Source of the DNA: Acidimicrobiales bacterium
GTDB taxonomy: Bacteria; Actinomycetota; Acidimicrobiia; Acidimicrobiales; MedAcidi-G1
DNA: 64,000 nucleotides
NCBI GenBank assembly: GCA_022452145.1
Contig: JAKURY010000004.1
Location: 1 to 64,000 of the forward strand
Reading direction: 5' to 3'
Part shown: in pieces, positions 53,718 to 64,000 of the stretch
Position numbering within the stretch: the stretch's first letter is position 1
Layout of the letters: every line of letters starts with the position of its first letter
Position numbers and translations under genes: made by a program
The notes under the pieces: generated by a model
Seen by the model: the letters and a program-made list of their open reading frames with translations, nothing else
The model's database searches: none
Told to the model about the DNA's origin: nothing

Positions 53718-55011
53718 AAATGTCGGCTCCCAGGCGGGCCAAGTTGCCGACCAGGTCCTGGTAGCCGCGTTCCACATGGTGGGCGTCCGCCACCACCGTC
53801 TCACCGTCGGCGGCCAGGCCAGCCACCACGAGGGCCGCCCCGGCCCGGATGTCGGGCGCACGCACCGGCGCCCCGGAGAGCGCTTCCACCCCCCGGACCA
53901 CCGCGTGGTGGCCCTCCACGCGTATGTCGGCACCCATGCGCACCAGTTCGGGGATGTACCTGAACCTGCCGGCGAACACGTTCTCGGTGAGGATCCCCAC
54001 CCCGTCGGCCACGGACAGCAGCGCTACCAGCAGGGGCTTGTAGTCGGTGGCCACCCCTGGATACGGCAGGGTCGACACGTCTACGGAACGCAGCCGGTCC
54101 GGCGCCGTGGCCCACAGCACGTCGCCACCGTCGTCGACCCGCAGGCCCATGTCGCCCAGCTTCTCTAGCAGCATCTCCATGTGGTCGGCCCGTGCGCCGT
54201 GCAACTGGATCGCCCCGCCGGCCATGCCGACGGCCGCCAGGTAGGTGGCCGCCTCGATGCGGTCGGGAACCACCGTGTGTGTGACCGGGTGCAGCCGTTC
54301 GACCCCCTCGACGGTGATGGTGGAGCCGCCCGCACCGTGGACCTCAGCGCCCATGGCGTTCAGGAAGGCCGCCAGGTCGGCGATCTCGGGCTCCCGGGCC
54401 GCATTGTCTATGACCGTCGTGCCCTTGGCCCTGACGGCCGCCATCAGGAGGTTCTCGGTGGCCCCCACGCTCGGGTACTCGAGGATGACCCGCGCTCCCA
54501 CCAGCCGCTCGGCCCGGCCCTCGATGTAGCCGTGGCTGGTGGTGAACGTGGCCCCCAGCTGCTCGAGCGCCCTGAGGTGCATGTCGATCGGACGGTGGCC
54601 GAAGTCGTCGCCGCCGGGCACCGACACCCGGGCCTCGCCGAACCGTGCCAGCAGCGGGCCCAGCACGACGATGGACGCCCGCATCCGCTCCACCAGGTCG
54701 TACGGAGCCTCCGGAACCATCACCTCGGGCACGTCGATGGTCAGGATGTCCGGCGCCTGGTCGGAGGAGCCGTGGGTGACGGTCGCCCCCATGCCGTCCA
54801 ACAACTCGGCCATGAGGGCGACGTCGGCGATCCGCGGAACGTTCCGGAGGGTGAAGCGCCCGGGGGCCAGCACCGAGGCCGCCATGAGCTTCAGGACCGA
54901 GTTCTTCGCTCCGGAAACCCGGATGGAACCGGACAGTGGGCCAGATCGCCGGACCCGGATGACCGAACGACTACCGGTCCCGGCTGAAGAATCGTCTGAG
55001 ACGGCATCCAC
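53713..55011 (-). CDS. murA: UDP-N-acetylglucosamine 1-carboxyvinyltransferase
   Basis: 432 residues. First committed step of peptidoglycan synthesis. RVSGAKNSVLKLMAAS with the Lys-Asn of the active site, GPLLARFGEARVSVPGG, then DDFGHRP where the usual Cys is Asp135, as in the fosfomycin-insensitive mycobacterial enzyme. C-terminal segments AATYLAAVGMAGG and GVATDYKPLLVALL are complete. GTG 55011 has CATACT 6 bases upstream; longer frames lack homology. Confidence 0.93.
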   Translation of the reverse strand: MDAVSDDSSAGTGSRSVIRVRRSGPLSGSIRVSGAKNSVLKLMAASVLAPGRFTLRNVPRIADVALMAELLDGMGATVTHGSSDQAPDILTIDVPEVMVPEAPYDLVERMRASIVVLGPLLARFGEARVSVPGGDDFGHRPIDMHLRALEQLGATFTTSHGYIEGRAERLVGARVILEYPSVGATENLLMAAVRAKGTTVIDNAAREPEIADLAAFLNAMGAEVHGAGGSTITVEGVERLHPVTHTVVPDRIEAATYLAAVGMAGGAIQLHGARADHMEMLLEKLGDMGLRVDDGGDVLWATAPDRLRSVDVSTLPYPGVATDYKPLLVALLSVADGVGILTENVFAGRFRYIPELVRMGADIRVEGHHAVVRGVEALSGAPVRAPDIRAGAALVVAGLAADGETVVADAHHVERGYQDLVGNLARLGADIS

Positions 55012-55099
55012 CCCCTCAGTATGGTGGGCGACCGAACGGACCGGAGGGCAGCCCATCACCACCAGCACGCCCGATGGCACCAGCGGTCGCACGACGACG

Positions 55100-56671
55100 G
55101 TGGTCGTGGTCCACGAGGTGGATAAACGCGGCCTGGCCGATCTCCGGTCCCCCCGCGACGACCTGGTCCGGGAACGTGGTCCGGAGCCCGCTTCCGGATC
55201 GGCAGAGCGCTTCGGGCTGGCCCACGGCCCGTTCCACGCGTGGGTGCGCACGCTGGTCGTCGCCCCGTCGGACCCGGCGGCACCAGATGGCCGCCTCTCA
55301 CGGGTGGTGGAGACCATCGAATACCGGGCGGCGGTCGGCATCTGGCGCCCCCTGTTCGCCCTACCGCTACGTCATGCCGTGAGGACCCGGAAGGTGCCGT
55401 GGTGGGCGCCGCCGGACCGCCTCGACGCCCGGGCCAGCCGGGTGCTCTCCCTCCTGGCCTGCATACAGGTCGTCGACGGCTACCTCGGCACTGTCATCAC
55501 CCAGACCATCACCTTCGCCAGCGACGAATTCCACCGGAGCGACACCGCACAGGGTGTCACGCTGGCCGTCGTCCGCCTCGGAATCGTCGTGGCCCTGGCC
55601 GTGGTGGCCCTCGCCGACAGGAGCGGCAGGCGACGCCTGCTCATGGCCGCCGCCGTCCTGGCGGTTGCCACCACGGCGCTGGGGGCCCTCTCGCCGGGGC
55701 TCTGGTTCCTGGGCGGCACGCAGCTGGTGGCCCGGGGCCTCACTATGGGCATGGGGATCCTGATCGGGGTGTTCGCCGCCGAGGAGCTCCCACGCGGTTC
55801 ACGTGCCTACGGGGTGAGCCTGCTGGCGCTCTGCGCCGCCCTGGGGGCCGGCATGGCCGTGTGGGTCCTACCGGTGGCCGACCTGGACCCACGGGGCTGG
55901 AGGGTCGTCTACCTGGTGCCGCTGGTGGCCATTCCCGGCCTCGTGGCCATCGGTCGACGCCTCCCGGAGTCCCGCCGGTTCACCGCCAACGCCCCGGCAG
56001 GCGCCGACGGCGGCCGGCCCTCCGGCGCCCTGAGGCGCATCGAGGGGCGTCGACTGCTCCTGTTGGCCGCTTCGGCATTCCTCCTCCTGGTGTTCGCCGC
56101 ACCGGCCAGCCAGTTCCAGAACGACTTCCTGAAGGACCACCGCGGCTACACGGCCGCCGGCATCACCCTGTTCACCCTCCTGACCACCACCCCGGCAGGC
56201 ATCGGCATCTTCATGGCCGGTCGGTTGGCCGACACCAGGGGGCGTCGGGGCGTGGGGGCGGTCGGCCTCCTCGGCGGTACGGCCTTCATCGTCGTCGGGT
56301 ACCACACGGCGGGGCTCGCCATGTGGACGACCAACGTCATGGGTGCCGTACTGGGATCGTTGACCGTGGCCCTCGGCGTCTACGGACCCGAGTTGTTCTC
56401 GACCAGGCACAGGGCCCGGGCCAACGGCCTGATAGTCACCCTGGGCGTAGCCGGTAGCGCCACCGGGCTGCTGGTGGTGGGGATGCTGGCAGACCGGTTC
56501 GGGTCGTACGGTCCGGCCTTCTCCGTGGTGGCCGTCGGGCCTGTCCTGGCCGCCGTGCTCGTGCTGGGTTGGTTCCCCGAGACGGCCCGGGTGGAGCTGG
56601 AGGCCCTCAACCCCGGCGACGCCGACCTCGACGACGTATCGCCGGGCGGAGCAACCCCCGACGGGTCCTGA
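55100..56671 (+). CDS. MFS transporter with N-terminal soluble extension
   Basis: About 523 residues. The first ~110 residues are not membrane-like (VHEVDKRGLADLRSPRD, ETIEYRAAVGIWRPLFALP, KVPWWAPPDRLDARA) and look like part of a START/SRPBCC-type or DUF domain; about twelve helices follow, with the MFS loop ADRSGRRRLLMAA between helices 2 and 3 and RLADTRGRRGVG in the second half. An ATG is not available; GTG 55100 is the most upstream reasonable codon, others follow at 55106 and later. Substrate unknown. It is divergent from murA. Confidence 0.7.
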   Translation: MVVVHEVDKRGLADLRSPRDDLVRERGPEPASGSAERFGLAHGPFHAWVRTLVVAPSDPAAPDGRLSRVVETIEYRAAVGIWRPLFALPLRHAVRTRKVPWWAPPDRLDARASRVLSLLACIQVVDGYLGTVITQTITFASDEFHRSDTAQGVTLAVVRLGIVVALAVVALADRSGRRRLLMAAAVLAVATTALGALSPGLWFLGGTQLVARGLTMGMGILIGVFAAEELPRGSRAYGVSLLALCAALGAGMAVWVLPVADLDPRGWRVVYLVPLVAIPGLVAIGRRLPESRRFTANAPAGADGGRPSGALRRIEGRRLLLLAASAFLLLVFAAPASQFQNDFLKDHRGYTAAGITLFTLLTTTPAGIGIFMAGRLADTRGRRGVGAVGLLGGTAFIVVGYHTAGLAMWTTNVMGAVLGSLTVALGVYGPELFSTRHRARANGLIVTLGVAGSATGLLVVGMLADRFGSYGPAFSVVAVGPVLAAVLVLGWFPETARVELEALNPGDADLDDVSPGGATPDGS

Positions 56672-56685
56672 CCGGCTCGAAGGGG

Positions 56686-57267
56686 TCAGGTCTGGAACGT
56701 GTCGGCCATCCAGGCTTCGACGGCGTCGCAGACGATCCCGTCGGCGCCCTTCAGGTCGTGGCGCTTCCCGGGTAGGCGGACCACCGTCACCGGTCCGGCG
56801 ATTGCCGACAGGTGGGTGTCGAATTCCTCCGGGGTCCCGAACTCGTCCCGGTCGCCGGACACGAACAGGCACGGCATGTGGATGGACCCGAAGTGGCCGG
56901 TCCGCAGGTTCTCCGGCTTCCCAGGCGGGTGCAGCGGGTAGCAGACCAGCACCAGGCCGGCCGCCGGCAGGCCCTCGGCCACTGCCATCGAGCACATCCG
57001 ACCGCCCATGCTGCGCCCACCCAGCACCAGCCTGTCCGGGTCCAGGCCGTGGGCCCCGGCCATCGCGGCCACGCCGTCGCGCACCGCTTTGACCAGCACC
57101 GGTGCCCGGTCGGGGAAGGGCTTCCCGGCCTTCCGGTAGGGGAAGTCCATGCGCTCCACCGGGAGGGGTGCCATCCGGTCCTGGAGTACCACCAGGCCCG
57201 GATGGTCGCGGTCGCTCCCCGCCCCAGGGGTCAGGAACAGGCCGGACACGGTGGGCGACGTGGTCAC
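56686..57267 (-). CDS. Alpha/beta hydrolase, KANL3/TEX30-like or dienelactone-hydrolase-like
   Basis: 193 residues. Nucleophile Ser in GGRSMGGRM, acid Asp in VSGDRDEFG and His in GKRHDLKG. GLFLTPGAGSDRDHPG at the N-terminus is typical of the TEX30/KANL3 hydrolase-like group. Substrate unknown, probably a small ester. GTG 57267 has TACCCT exactly 6 bases upstream. Confidence 0.75.
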   Translation of the reverse strand: MTTSPTVSGLFLTPGAGSDRDHPGLVVLQDRMAPLPVERMDFPYRKAGKPFPDRAPVLVKAVRDGVAAMAGAHGLDPDRLVLGGRSMGGRMCSMAVAEGLPAAGLVLVCYPLHPPGKPENLRTGHFGSIHMPCLFVSGDRDEFGTPEEFDTHLSAIAGPVTVVRLPGKRHDLKGADGIVCDAVEAWMADTFQT

Positions 57268-57273
57268 GGCCGG

Positions 57274-57279
57274 AGGGTA
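57274..57279 (-). promoter_or_regulatory. -10 box TACCCT of the hydrolase gene, leaderless
   Basis: Six bases before GTG 57267. The divergent desaturase-like gene has TAGTCT at 57337-57342. Confidence 0.55.
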
Positions 57280-57336
57280 GCGCCGGCAACCCTGACGACG
57301 GCCCGGCCCGACCGGAACCTGTGACGGACCCGTCGG

Positions 57337-57342
57337 TAGTCT
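57337..57342 (+). promoter_or_regulatory. -10 box TAGTCT of the desaturase-like gene, leaderless
   Basis: Six bases before ATG 57349. Confidence 0.55.
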
Positions 57343-57348
57343 GTTCCC

Positions 57349-58356
57349 ATGGACGGCACGCACTCCGCGGACGGGGCGGCCCGCCACGAAGCGCTGGTCG
57401 CGACGATGACCGGTGGCATGGCGCCGTCGGTGCCGGCGTTCGCCGGAAGCGGCCGGTTCCATCCTGACGGACGCCCGAAGGGTGAGTTCCGGGACTCGCT
57501 CCGGAATCCCGCAGACGCCCGCAACGCCTTCACGGTCGCCGGCGCGGTCCTGTTCCCGGTCGCCGTGGTGGCAGCCGCCGTGGCCATCGCCCACCCGATC
57601 GCCTGGGTGCTGGCGTTCATGGTCATGCCGGTGGCACAGAACCGCCTGTTCATCCTCCACCACGAGGCCGCCCACCGGGTCCTGTTCTCGAGCCGGCGGG
57701 TCAACGACCTGGTCGGCATCAACCTCATTGGCTGGCTGACCTTCGGCACCGGCGGCCACGGTTACAGGATCGGCCACATCAGACACCACCGTGACGAGTT
57801 CGGACCCGACGAACCGGACTTCCTTCTCTACTCGCAGTACCCGATCACCCCTGCGTCGATGCGTCGAAAGCACCGCCGTGACCTGTTCGGGGTGTCGGCG
57901 TTCCGGATCGTGCGCCCCCGGTTCCAGCGACTAGGAGAGGCCCGCCACCGCCGCCTCACCTACTGGTTCCTCGCCGGGCAGGCGCTGGTGTTCAGCGCCT
58001 TCTGGTCCTTCGGACGGCCATGGCTCTACCTGGCGCTCTGGGTCCTCCCCTGGGCGACGCTCTACCAGGTGGTCAACCGGCTCCGGGCAATCGCCGAACA
58101 CGCCGGGATGACCCGGTCGCTGGACCGGCGACGAACCACACACCACGTCCGGCAGTCGCTCCTCGCCCGAATGGTGATGGTCCCGCTGAGCGTCGGCTAC
58201 CACCTGGCCCACCACGCCGACATGACGGTCCCCTACCGCAACCTGCCCCGCCTACACGAGGCGCTGGTGGAGGACGGATACGTCGGCGATGTCGAGTGGC
58301 CGACCTACCGGGCGCTCTGGCGGACCCTGCGGTCCGCCGAGCCCGTAGCGGCCTGA
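57349..58356 (+). CDS. Membrane fatty-acid desaturase/hydroxylase-like di-iron protein
   Basis: 335 residues with about four membrane helices and three histidine clusters: HHEAAH, HIRHHRDE and HLAHHAD, the pattern of membrane desaturases and hydroxylases. It should insert a double bond or hydroxyl in a lipid; electrons would come from a ferredoxin or cytochrome not encoded here. The substrate is unknown. An acidic/soluble N-terminal ~55 residues precedes the first helix. Leaderless-type TAGTCT box 6 bases before the ATG. Confidence 0.78.
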   Translation: MDGTHSADGAARHEALVATMTGGMAPSVPAFAGSGRFHPDGRPKGEFRDSLRNPADARNAFTVAGAVLFPVAVVAAAVAIAHPIAWVLAFMVMPVAQNRLFILHHEAAHRVLFSSRRVNDLVGINLIGWLTFGTGGHGYRIGHIRHHRDEFGPDEPDFLLYSQYPITPASMRRKHRRDLFGVSAFRIVRPRFQRLGEARHRRLTYWFLAGQALVFSAFWSFGRPWLYLALWVLPWATLYQVVNRLRAIAEHAGMTRSLDRRRTTHHVRQSLLARMVMVPLSVGYHLAHHADMTVPYRNLPRLHEALVEDGYVGDVEWPTYRALWRTLRSAEPVAA

Positions 58357-58437
58357 CCCATTCCCGGCCCGACTCGACTGCAGACTGGGTCGTTCCCGGG
58401 CCGGACCTATTGCGACGGGACCCGAGTCGGGTAGGGC

Positions 58438-58719
58438 TCAGATCTCGACGACCCCGTGGACGTCCAGGTTCCGGAACGTCGTGCCGTCGGAATTCTCGGC
58501 CGCTGCCTCCTGGGTGCCAGCCTTCTCGTCGTTCTCGGCGGCCGACTCCGCCGAGTCGAACTCGACGATCATCAGCGTGACCCCCGGCCGGTCCCGGTCG
58601 CCGCACACGGTGGCCCGCCGGGCGTTTGTCTCTCCGGCCATCTGCTCCGCATATCCCTGGACCTTTGCCAACTCCTCGGCCGGATCCGACTCGGACTCGA
58701 TGATCTGGATGAAACGCAT
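58438..58719 (-). CDS. Small alpha/beta-barrel (ABM-like) protein, unknown function
   Basis: 93 residues. The pattern MRFIQIIE, a helix, RRATVCGDRDRPGVTLMIVEF and SAESAAEND suggests a ferredoxin-like dimeric barrel of the antibiotic-monooxygenase type, often used in aromatic or heme breakdown or simply as stress proteins. No catalytic residue is clear. ATG 58719 has GGAGG 6 bases upstream, a clear leadered start. Confidence 0.6.
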   Translation of the reverse strand: MRFIQIIESESDPAEELAKVQGYAEQMAGETNARRATVCGDRDRPGVTLMIVEFDSAESAAENDEKAGTQEAAAENSDGTTFRNLDVHGVVEI

Positions 58720-58817
58720 GGGGTGCCTCCCTGTCTGCCGCCGGGAATATCCCGATCGGGGAAGGGAGGATCCCGCGTGGGTGGGGCCGCCACAAGGCGC
58801 TGGCCCGTCGACCAAAC

Positions 58818-59606
58818 TCAGGTCAGGGTTCGGAGCACCTCGGTCAGGCCGCCGGCCAGGCCGGTCACCTCGGCCTCGTCCGCATCGCCGTCGGCGAGCA
58901 GGGCCATGAGCTGAGTGGTCCGGTCCCCGAGGGCGTTCCAGAGTTGGCCGTCGATTCCGAACGGGGGCCGGTGGTCCACCAGTACCGGGACCAGCTGGAT
59001 GAGCTGTTCGATTCCCGCGAGGTCGCGGGCGTCACGCCGAAGTCGGTCGCAGGCCACGAACATGTCGCTCAGGAGGCGGTTGGCCTCCAGGCCCTCAAGC
59101 TCCGGGCGTTCGTCTGCTCCAGCCTGGAAGGCATCCAGCGCGGCTTCCACCGCCTCCTCGTCGGCAACCAGCACCAGCAGGTCCCCTTCGGCGTCGAACT
59201 CGTAGGGGATCTCGAGCCGGCCCAGGAGCTCGCCGAAGGCCGACTGCTCATCGGCCGCCCAGGCACCCATCTCATAGGCCAACTTCTCGGCATCGGGATC
59301 CAGCGCCGGGCCCCCGGCGTCGTCGGCCTCGGCCACCGCCAGGTCCACGGCCTCCTCGTCGGCCACCAGCACCACCAGGGTGGCGCCCTGCCAGGCATGG
59401 GCGATGCCGCCACCGGTCAGGAGCTGGTCCAGGATCCGACGGCTCTCGCCGGCCCACTCATGGAGCTCGTAGGCCAACTGGTCCTCGTCGGTCGAGCCGA
59501 CGTCGGCGGCGTCGGTCGGCGCCTCGTCCACCAGCGCCACGCCGCACTCCACACAGTCCTCCACGCCCATCGTGTACTGGATCCCGCACTGGAAGCACCA
59601 TCCCAT
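58818..59606 (-). CDS. Zinc-ribbon protein with two tandem DUF2007-like repeats
   Basis: 262 residues. N-terminal ribbon [19 protein letters not shown]. Then two similar units of about 60 residues: one with [19 protein letters not shown] and [18 protein letters not shown], the other with [19 protein letters not shown] and [18 protein letters not shown], separated by a Pro/Asp linker. The rest is helical. The sequence is very acidic. Possibly a regulatory or binding protein; no function is known to me. ATG 59606 has AGGA 8 bases upstream; the ATG three codons earlier (59615) is less well placed. Confidence 0.65.
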   Translation of the reverse strand: MGWCFQCGIQYTMGVEDCVECGVALVDEAPTDAADVGSTDEDQLAYELHEWAGESRRILDQLLTGGGIAHAWQGATLVVLVADEEAVDLAVAEADDAGGPALDPDAEKLAYEMGAWAADEQSAFGELLGRLEIPYEFDAEGDLLVLVADEEAVEAALDAFQAGADERPELEGLEANRLLSDMFVACDRLRRDARDLAGIEQLIQLVPVLVDHRPPFGIDGQLWNALGDRTTQLMALLADGDADEAEVTGLAGGLTEVLRTLT

Positions 59607-59678
59607 GGCCGTCATCCTGCCACCGGTCGACGCCCCGCAGGGCCACGGCGATCGGACACGACCGGGAGTGGACGGGGC

Positions 59679-59684
59679 TATGTT
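59679..59684 (+). promoter_or_regulatory. -10 box TATGTT of glpX, leaderless
   Basis: Eight bases before ATG 59693. Confidence 0.5.
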
Positions 59685-59692
59685 CACCTCCC

Positions 59693-60682
59693 ATGACCGC
59701 CAACGCCCAGGTACCCGATCGCAACCTCGCCCTCGACCTCTGCCGGGTCACCGAGGCGGCCGCCCTTGCTGCGTCGCGTTGGATGGGGCGGGGTGACAAG
59801 GAGGGGGCCGACGGGGCGGCGGTGGACGCCATGCGCCACGTGCTGGACACCGTCACCATGGACGGCGTCGTCGTCATCGGGGAGGGCGAGAAGGACGAGG
59901 CGCCGATGCTCTTCAACGGCGAGCACATCGGCAACGGGCAGCCGCCGGCCGCCGACATCGCCGTGGACCCCATCGACGGCACCACGTTGACCTCCCTGGG
60001 CAGGGCCAACGCCATCGCGGTGATCGCCGTGAGCGACCGCGGCACCATGTACGACCCGGGGCCGTGCGTGTACATGGAGAAGATCGCCGTCGGCCCCGAG
60101 TGCGCCGGCGTCATCGACATCACTGAGTCGGTCACCGAGAACCTGAGGCGCATCGCCGAGGCCAAGCACGAGGAGGTCCGGGACCTGACCGCGGTGATCC
60201 TGGACCGGGACCGCCACGCCGAGCTCATCTCCGAGGTCAGGGCGGCCGGGGCGCGCATCCGGCTGATACCCGACGGCGACGTGGCCGGCGCCATCTCGTC
60301 GGCGTGGCCGGGTTCGGGCGCCGACGTGCTGTTCGGCATCGGTGGCACGCCGGAGGGCGTCATCTCCGCCGCAGCCCTGAAGTGCATGGGGGGTGCCATC
60401 CAGGGTCGCCTCTGGCCCCGAAACGAGGCCGAACGCAACGCCGCGGTGGAGGCCGGCTACGACCTGGCACGGGTCCTGACCACCGACGACCTCGTGGCCG
60501 GAGACAACTGCTTCTTCTCGGCCACCGGGATCACCGACGGCGACCTGGTCAAGGGCGTGCACTACACGTCGGGGTCGGCCCGCACTCAGTCGCTGGTGAT
60601 GCGCTCGCGGTCGGGCACGGTTCGCATGATCGACGCCCACCACTCCTTGGACAAGTTGGAGTCGTTCTCGCCCGTCTATTGA
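59693..60682 (+). CDS. glpX: Fructose-1,6-bisphosphatase, class II
   Basis: 329 residues. [15 protein letters not shown] and [14 protein letters not shown] carry the metal ligands; [20 protein letters not shown] and the final segment are typical of GlpX, the form used by actinobacteria. It is the gluconeogenic FBPase. Divergent from the zinc-ribbon gene, convergent with atpC. Confidence 0.94.
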   Translation: MTANAQVPDRNLALDLCRVTEAAALAASRWMGRGDKEGADGAAVDAMRHVLDTVTMDGVVVIGEGEKDEAPMLFNGEHIGNGQPPAADIAVDPIDGTTLTSLGRANAIAVIAVSDRGTMYDPGPCVYMEKIAVGPECAGVIDITESVTENLRRIAEAKHEEVRDLTAVILDRDRHAELISEVRAAGARIRLIPDGDVAGAISSAWPGSGADVLFGIGGTPEGVISAAALKCMGGAIQGRLWPRNEAERNAAVEAGYDLARVLTTDDLVAGDNCFFSATGITDGDLVKGVHYTSGSARTQSLVMRSRSGTVRMIDAHHSLDKLESFSPVY

Positions 60683-60776
60683 TCCGTGCCGGCCAGCGGT
60701 CGGCGACGGCCGGAGGCCGACGGTCTGGCACCTGCTGGGCCGCCGGGCCCGGAGCGCCGTGGTTCCGAGACCGGGC

Positions 60777-61175
60777 TCAGGCCTCGGCGCCTGCCACCCG
60801 GAGGCGCAGTTCGGCACGTGCCAGGGCGCAGGCTGCGTCGGCGTCCTCCTTGTCGGCCGCCAGTGCAGCCTCGGCTGCGGCCCTGGCCACACGGGCACGT
60901 TCGACGTCGATCCCGTCTGAGGACTCGGACACGTCCGAGAGGATGCTCACCCTCGTGCCTGCGACCTGCACGAAGCCCTGGTGGACGGCAATGGTGTCCC
61001 GGTCGCCATCGGGGCGGATCACGTCGACCGACCAGACCGCCAGCACGCCGATGAAGGGCACGTGGCCCGGCTGGAAGGCAATGTCGCCCCCCTCCAGGGT
61101 CCGTGCAACCACCATCTCGGCCTCGCCGCTGTATGAGATGGCCTCCGGCGAGACCAGCTCGATCTGGAACGTCAT
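60777..61175 (-). CDS. atpC: F1F0 ATP synthase epsilon subunit
   Basis: 132 residues. QIELVSPEAISYSGEAEMV and the PGHVPFIGVLA turn are typical, followed by the C-terminal helical pair. It couples the c-ring to the catalytic head. It starts 8 bases after atpD and is the last gene of the operon. Confidence 0.93.
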   Translation of the reverse strand: MTFQIELVSPEAISYSGEAEMVVARTLEGGDIAFQPGHVPFIGVLAVWSVDVIRPDGDRDTIAVHQGFVQVAGTRVSILSDVSESSDGIDVERARVARAAAEAALAADKEDADAACALARAELRLRVAGAEA

Positions 61176-61183
61176 TGCCCGGG

Positions 61184-63581
<2,398 letters not shown>

Positions 63582-63674
63582 GGGACGTTCCCTTCATCGG
63601 GGGGATCGTCGCGAAGACGTACACCGCTGCTGCGGTACGGAACGTCGCGAAGCCCAGCAGGCAGGTAACGAGGT

Positions 63675-64000
63675 TCACTCGGTCTCCGAGATGTCCTCTT
63701 CGGGGAGCGTCGTGGTGGCATCCACGATGTGCGACTCGATGTCGGTGGACTCTGCGTCGGGGGCCGACTCGACATCCGACGCCGAACCCTGGAACTGCTC
63801 GGCGAACGCGGCGATCAACGCCTCGAAGGCGTCCTCGTCGGCGATCTTCCCGGAGGTCCGGATGTCGGCGAGCACGTCGCTGTGGCGTGTGCGGAACCAG
63901 TCCAGCACCTCGGCCTCGAAGCGCCGCACGTCGGTGACCTCGATGCCGTCCAGGTGGCCCCGGGTACCCGCCCAGATCAGCACGACCTGTTCCTCGACAA
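63675..64000 (-). CDS. atpA: F1F0 ATP synthase alpha subunit, C-terminal part (5' end outside window)
   Basis: 108 codons are visible: the terminal domain QVVLIWAGTRGHLDGIEV, FEAEVLDWFRTRH and AFAEQFQGS. A further ~35-residue acidic tail follows (SASDVESAPDAESTDI, then EEDISETE), beyond the usual end of AtpA. It forms the non-catalytic sites of the head. It is upstream of atpG in the same operon. Confidence 0.93.
   Translation of the reverse strand, partial: VEEQVVLIWAGTRGHLDGIEVTDVRRFEAEVLDWFRTRHSDVLADIRTSGKIADEDAFEALIAAFAEQFQGSASDVESAPDAESTDIESHIVDATTTLPEEDISETE

Noticed and set aside
55020-55025. TATGGT as a leaderless -10 box for the MFS gene
   Set aside because: No ATG or GTG in the right frame lies 6-8 bases after it; the same bases belong to the murA box CATACT on the other strand.
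54539-55099. Upstream extension of the MFS gene through murA
   Set aside because: It is antisense to murA without homology; high GC content keeps false frames open.
60683-60776. Small gene between glpX and atpC
   Set aside because: Only GC-rich inverted segments (probable convergent terminator region) and no start with supporting signal.

Overview
The window is a gene-dense, very GC-rich bacterial chromosome segment with genes on both strands, many 4-base stop/start overlaps and almost no intergenic space. A WhiB regulator, a PASTA-domain Ser/Thr kinase, a GatCAB amidotransferase, class II fructose bisphosphatase, an Asp-type MurA, mycobacterial-type steroid and DsbA-like proteins and many apparently leaderless genes point to an actinobacterium. 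I infer class Acidimicrobiia, possibly marine or aquatic. I saw no prophage, insertion sequence, CRISPR array, rRNA or tRNA.

Layout. 1-3.5 kb: sulfate assimilation and siroheme genes (3' end of an APS/PAPS reductase, precorrin-2 dehydrogenase, uroporphyrinogen-III methyltransferase, sulfite/nitrite reductase). 3.6-29.8 kb: an accessory catabolic region with eight short-chain dehydrogenases (one resembling IpdF of steroid ring degradation, one apparently catalytically dead), a CYP124/125/142-like P450, two CaiB-type CoA transferases (one resembling mesaconyl-CoA C1-C4 transferase), a double-hotdog MaoC hydratase, aldehyde dehydrogenase, thiolase, DUF1214 protein, NUDT19-like Nudix hydrolase, CtpE-like P-type ATPase, glutamate dehydrogenase, WhiB protein and a peroxiredoxin. 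29.9-37.2 kb: branched-chain amino acid synthesis (ilvB-ilvN-ilvC behind an attenuator-like leader, ilvD nearby) plus an adenylyltransferase-like protein and a MATE exporter. 37.2-43.1 kb: gatC-gatA-gatB with an appended class II aldolase-like gene, then the PASTA kinase. 43-60.7 kb: housekeeping genes (ligA, cysteine desulfurase with mnmA, a NifU-like scaffold, murA, glpX) mixed with small membrane, hydrolase, cupin and uncharacterised genes. 60.8-64 kb: the 3' part of the F1 ATP synthase operon (atpA-atpG-atpD-atpC).

Three observations stand out. (1) The peroxiredoxin gene at 23675-24127 (minus) has an in-frame TGA exactly at the peroxidatic cysteine codon, followed after 14 bases by a 7-bp hairpin of bacterial SECIS type. 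It is probably a selenocysteine peroxiredoxin, which a standard gene caller would split. (2) ilvBNC is preceded by a CATAAT box, an ATG that would start a leaderless 16-residue peptide containing Leu/Val codons (two of them GTA), and two hairpins, the second followed by a T-rich run: a candidate ribosome-mediated attenuator. (3) About 20 genes have a TAnnnT or CATACT box 6-8 bases before the start codon, so leaderless transcription seems common here. These boxes also settle many start codons and reveal a 53-residue gene at 53542-53703.

All family names come from reading motifs and remembered family sequences. No database search was run.
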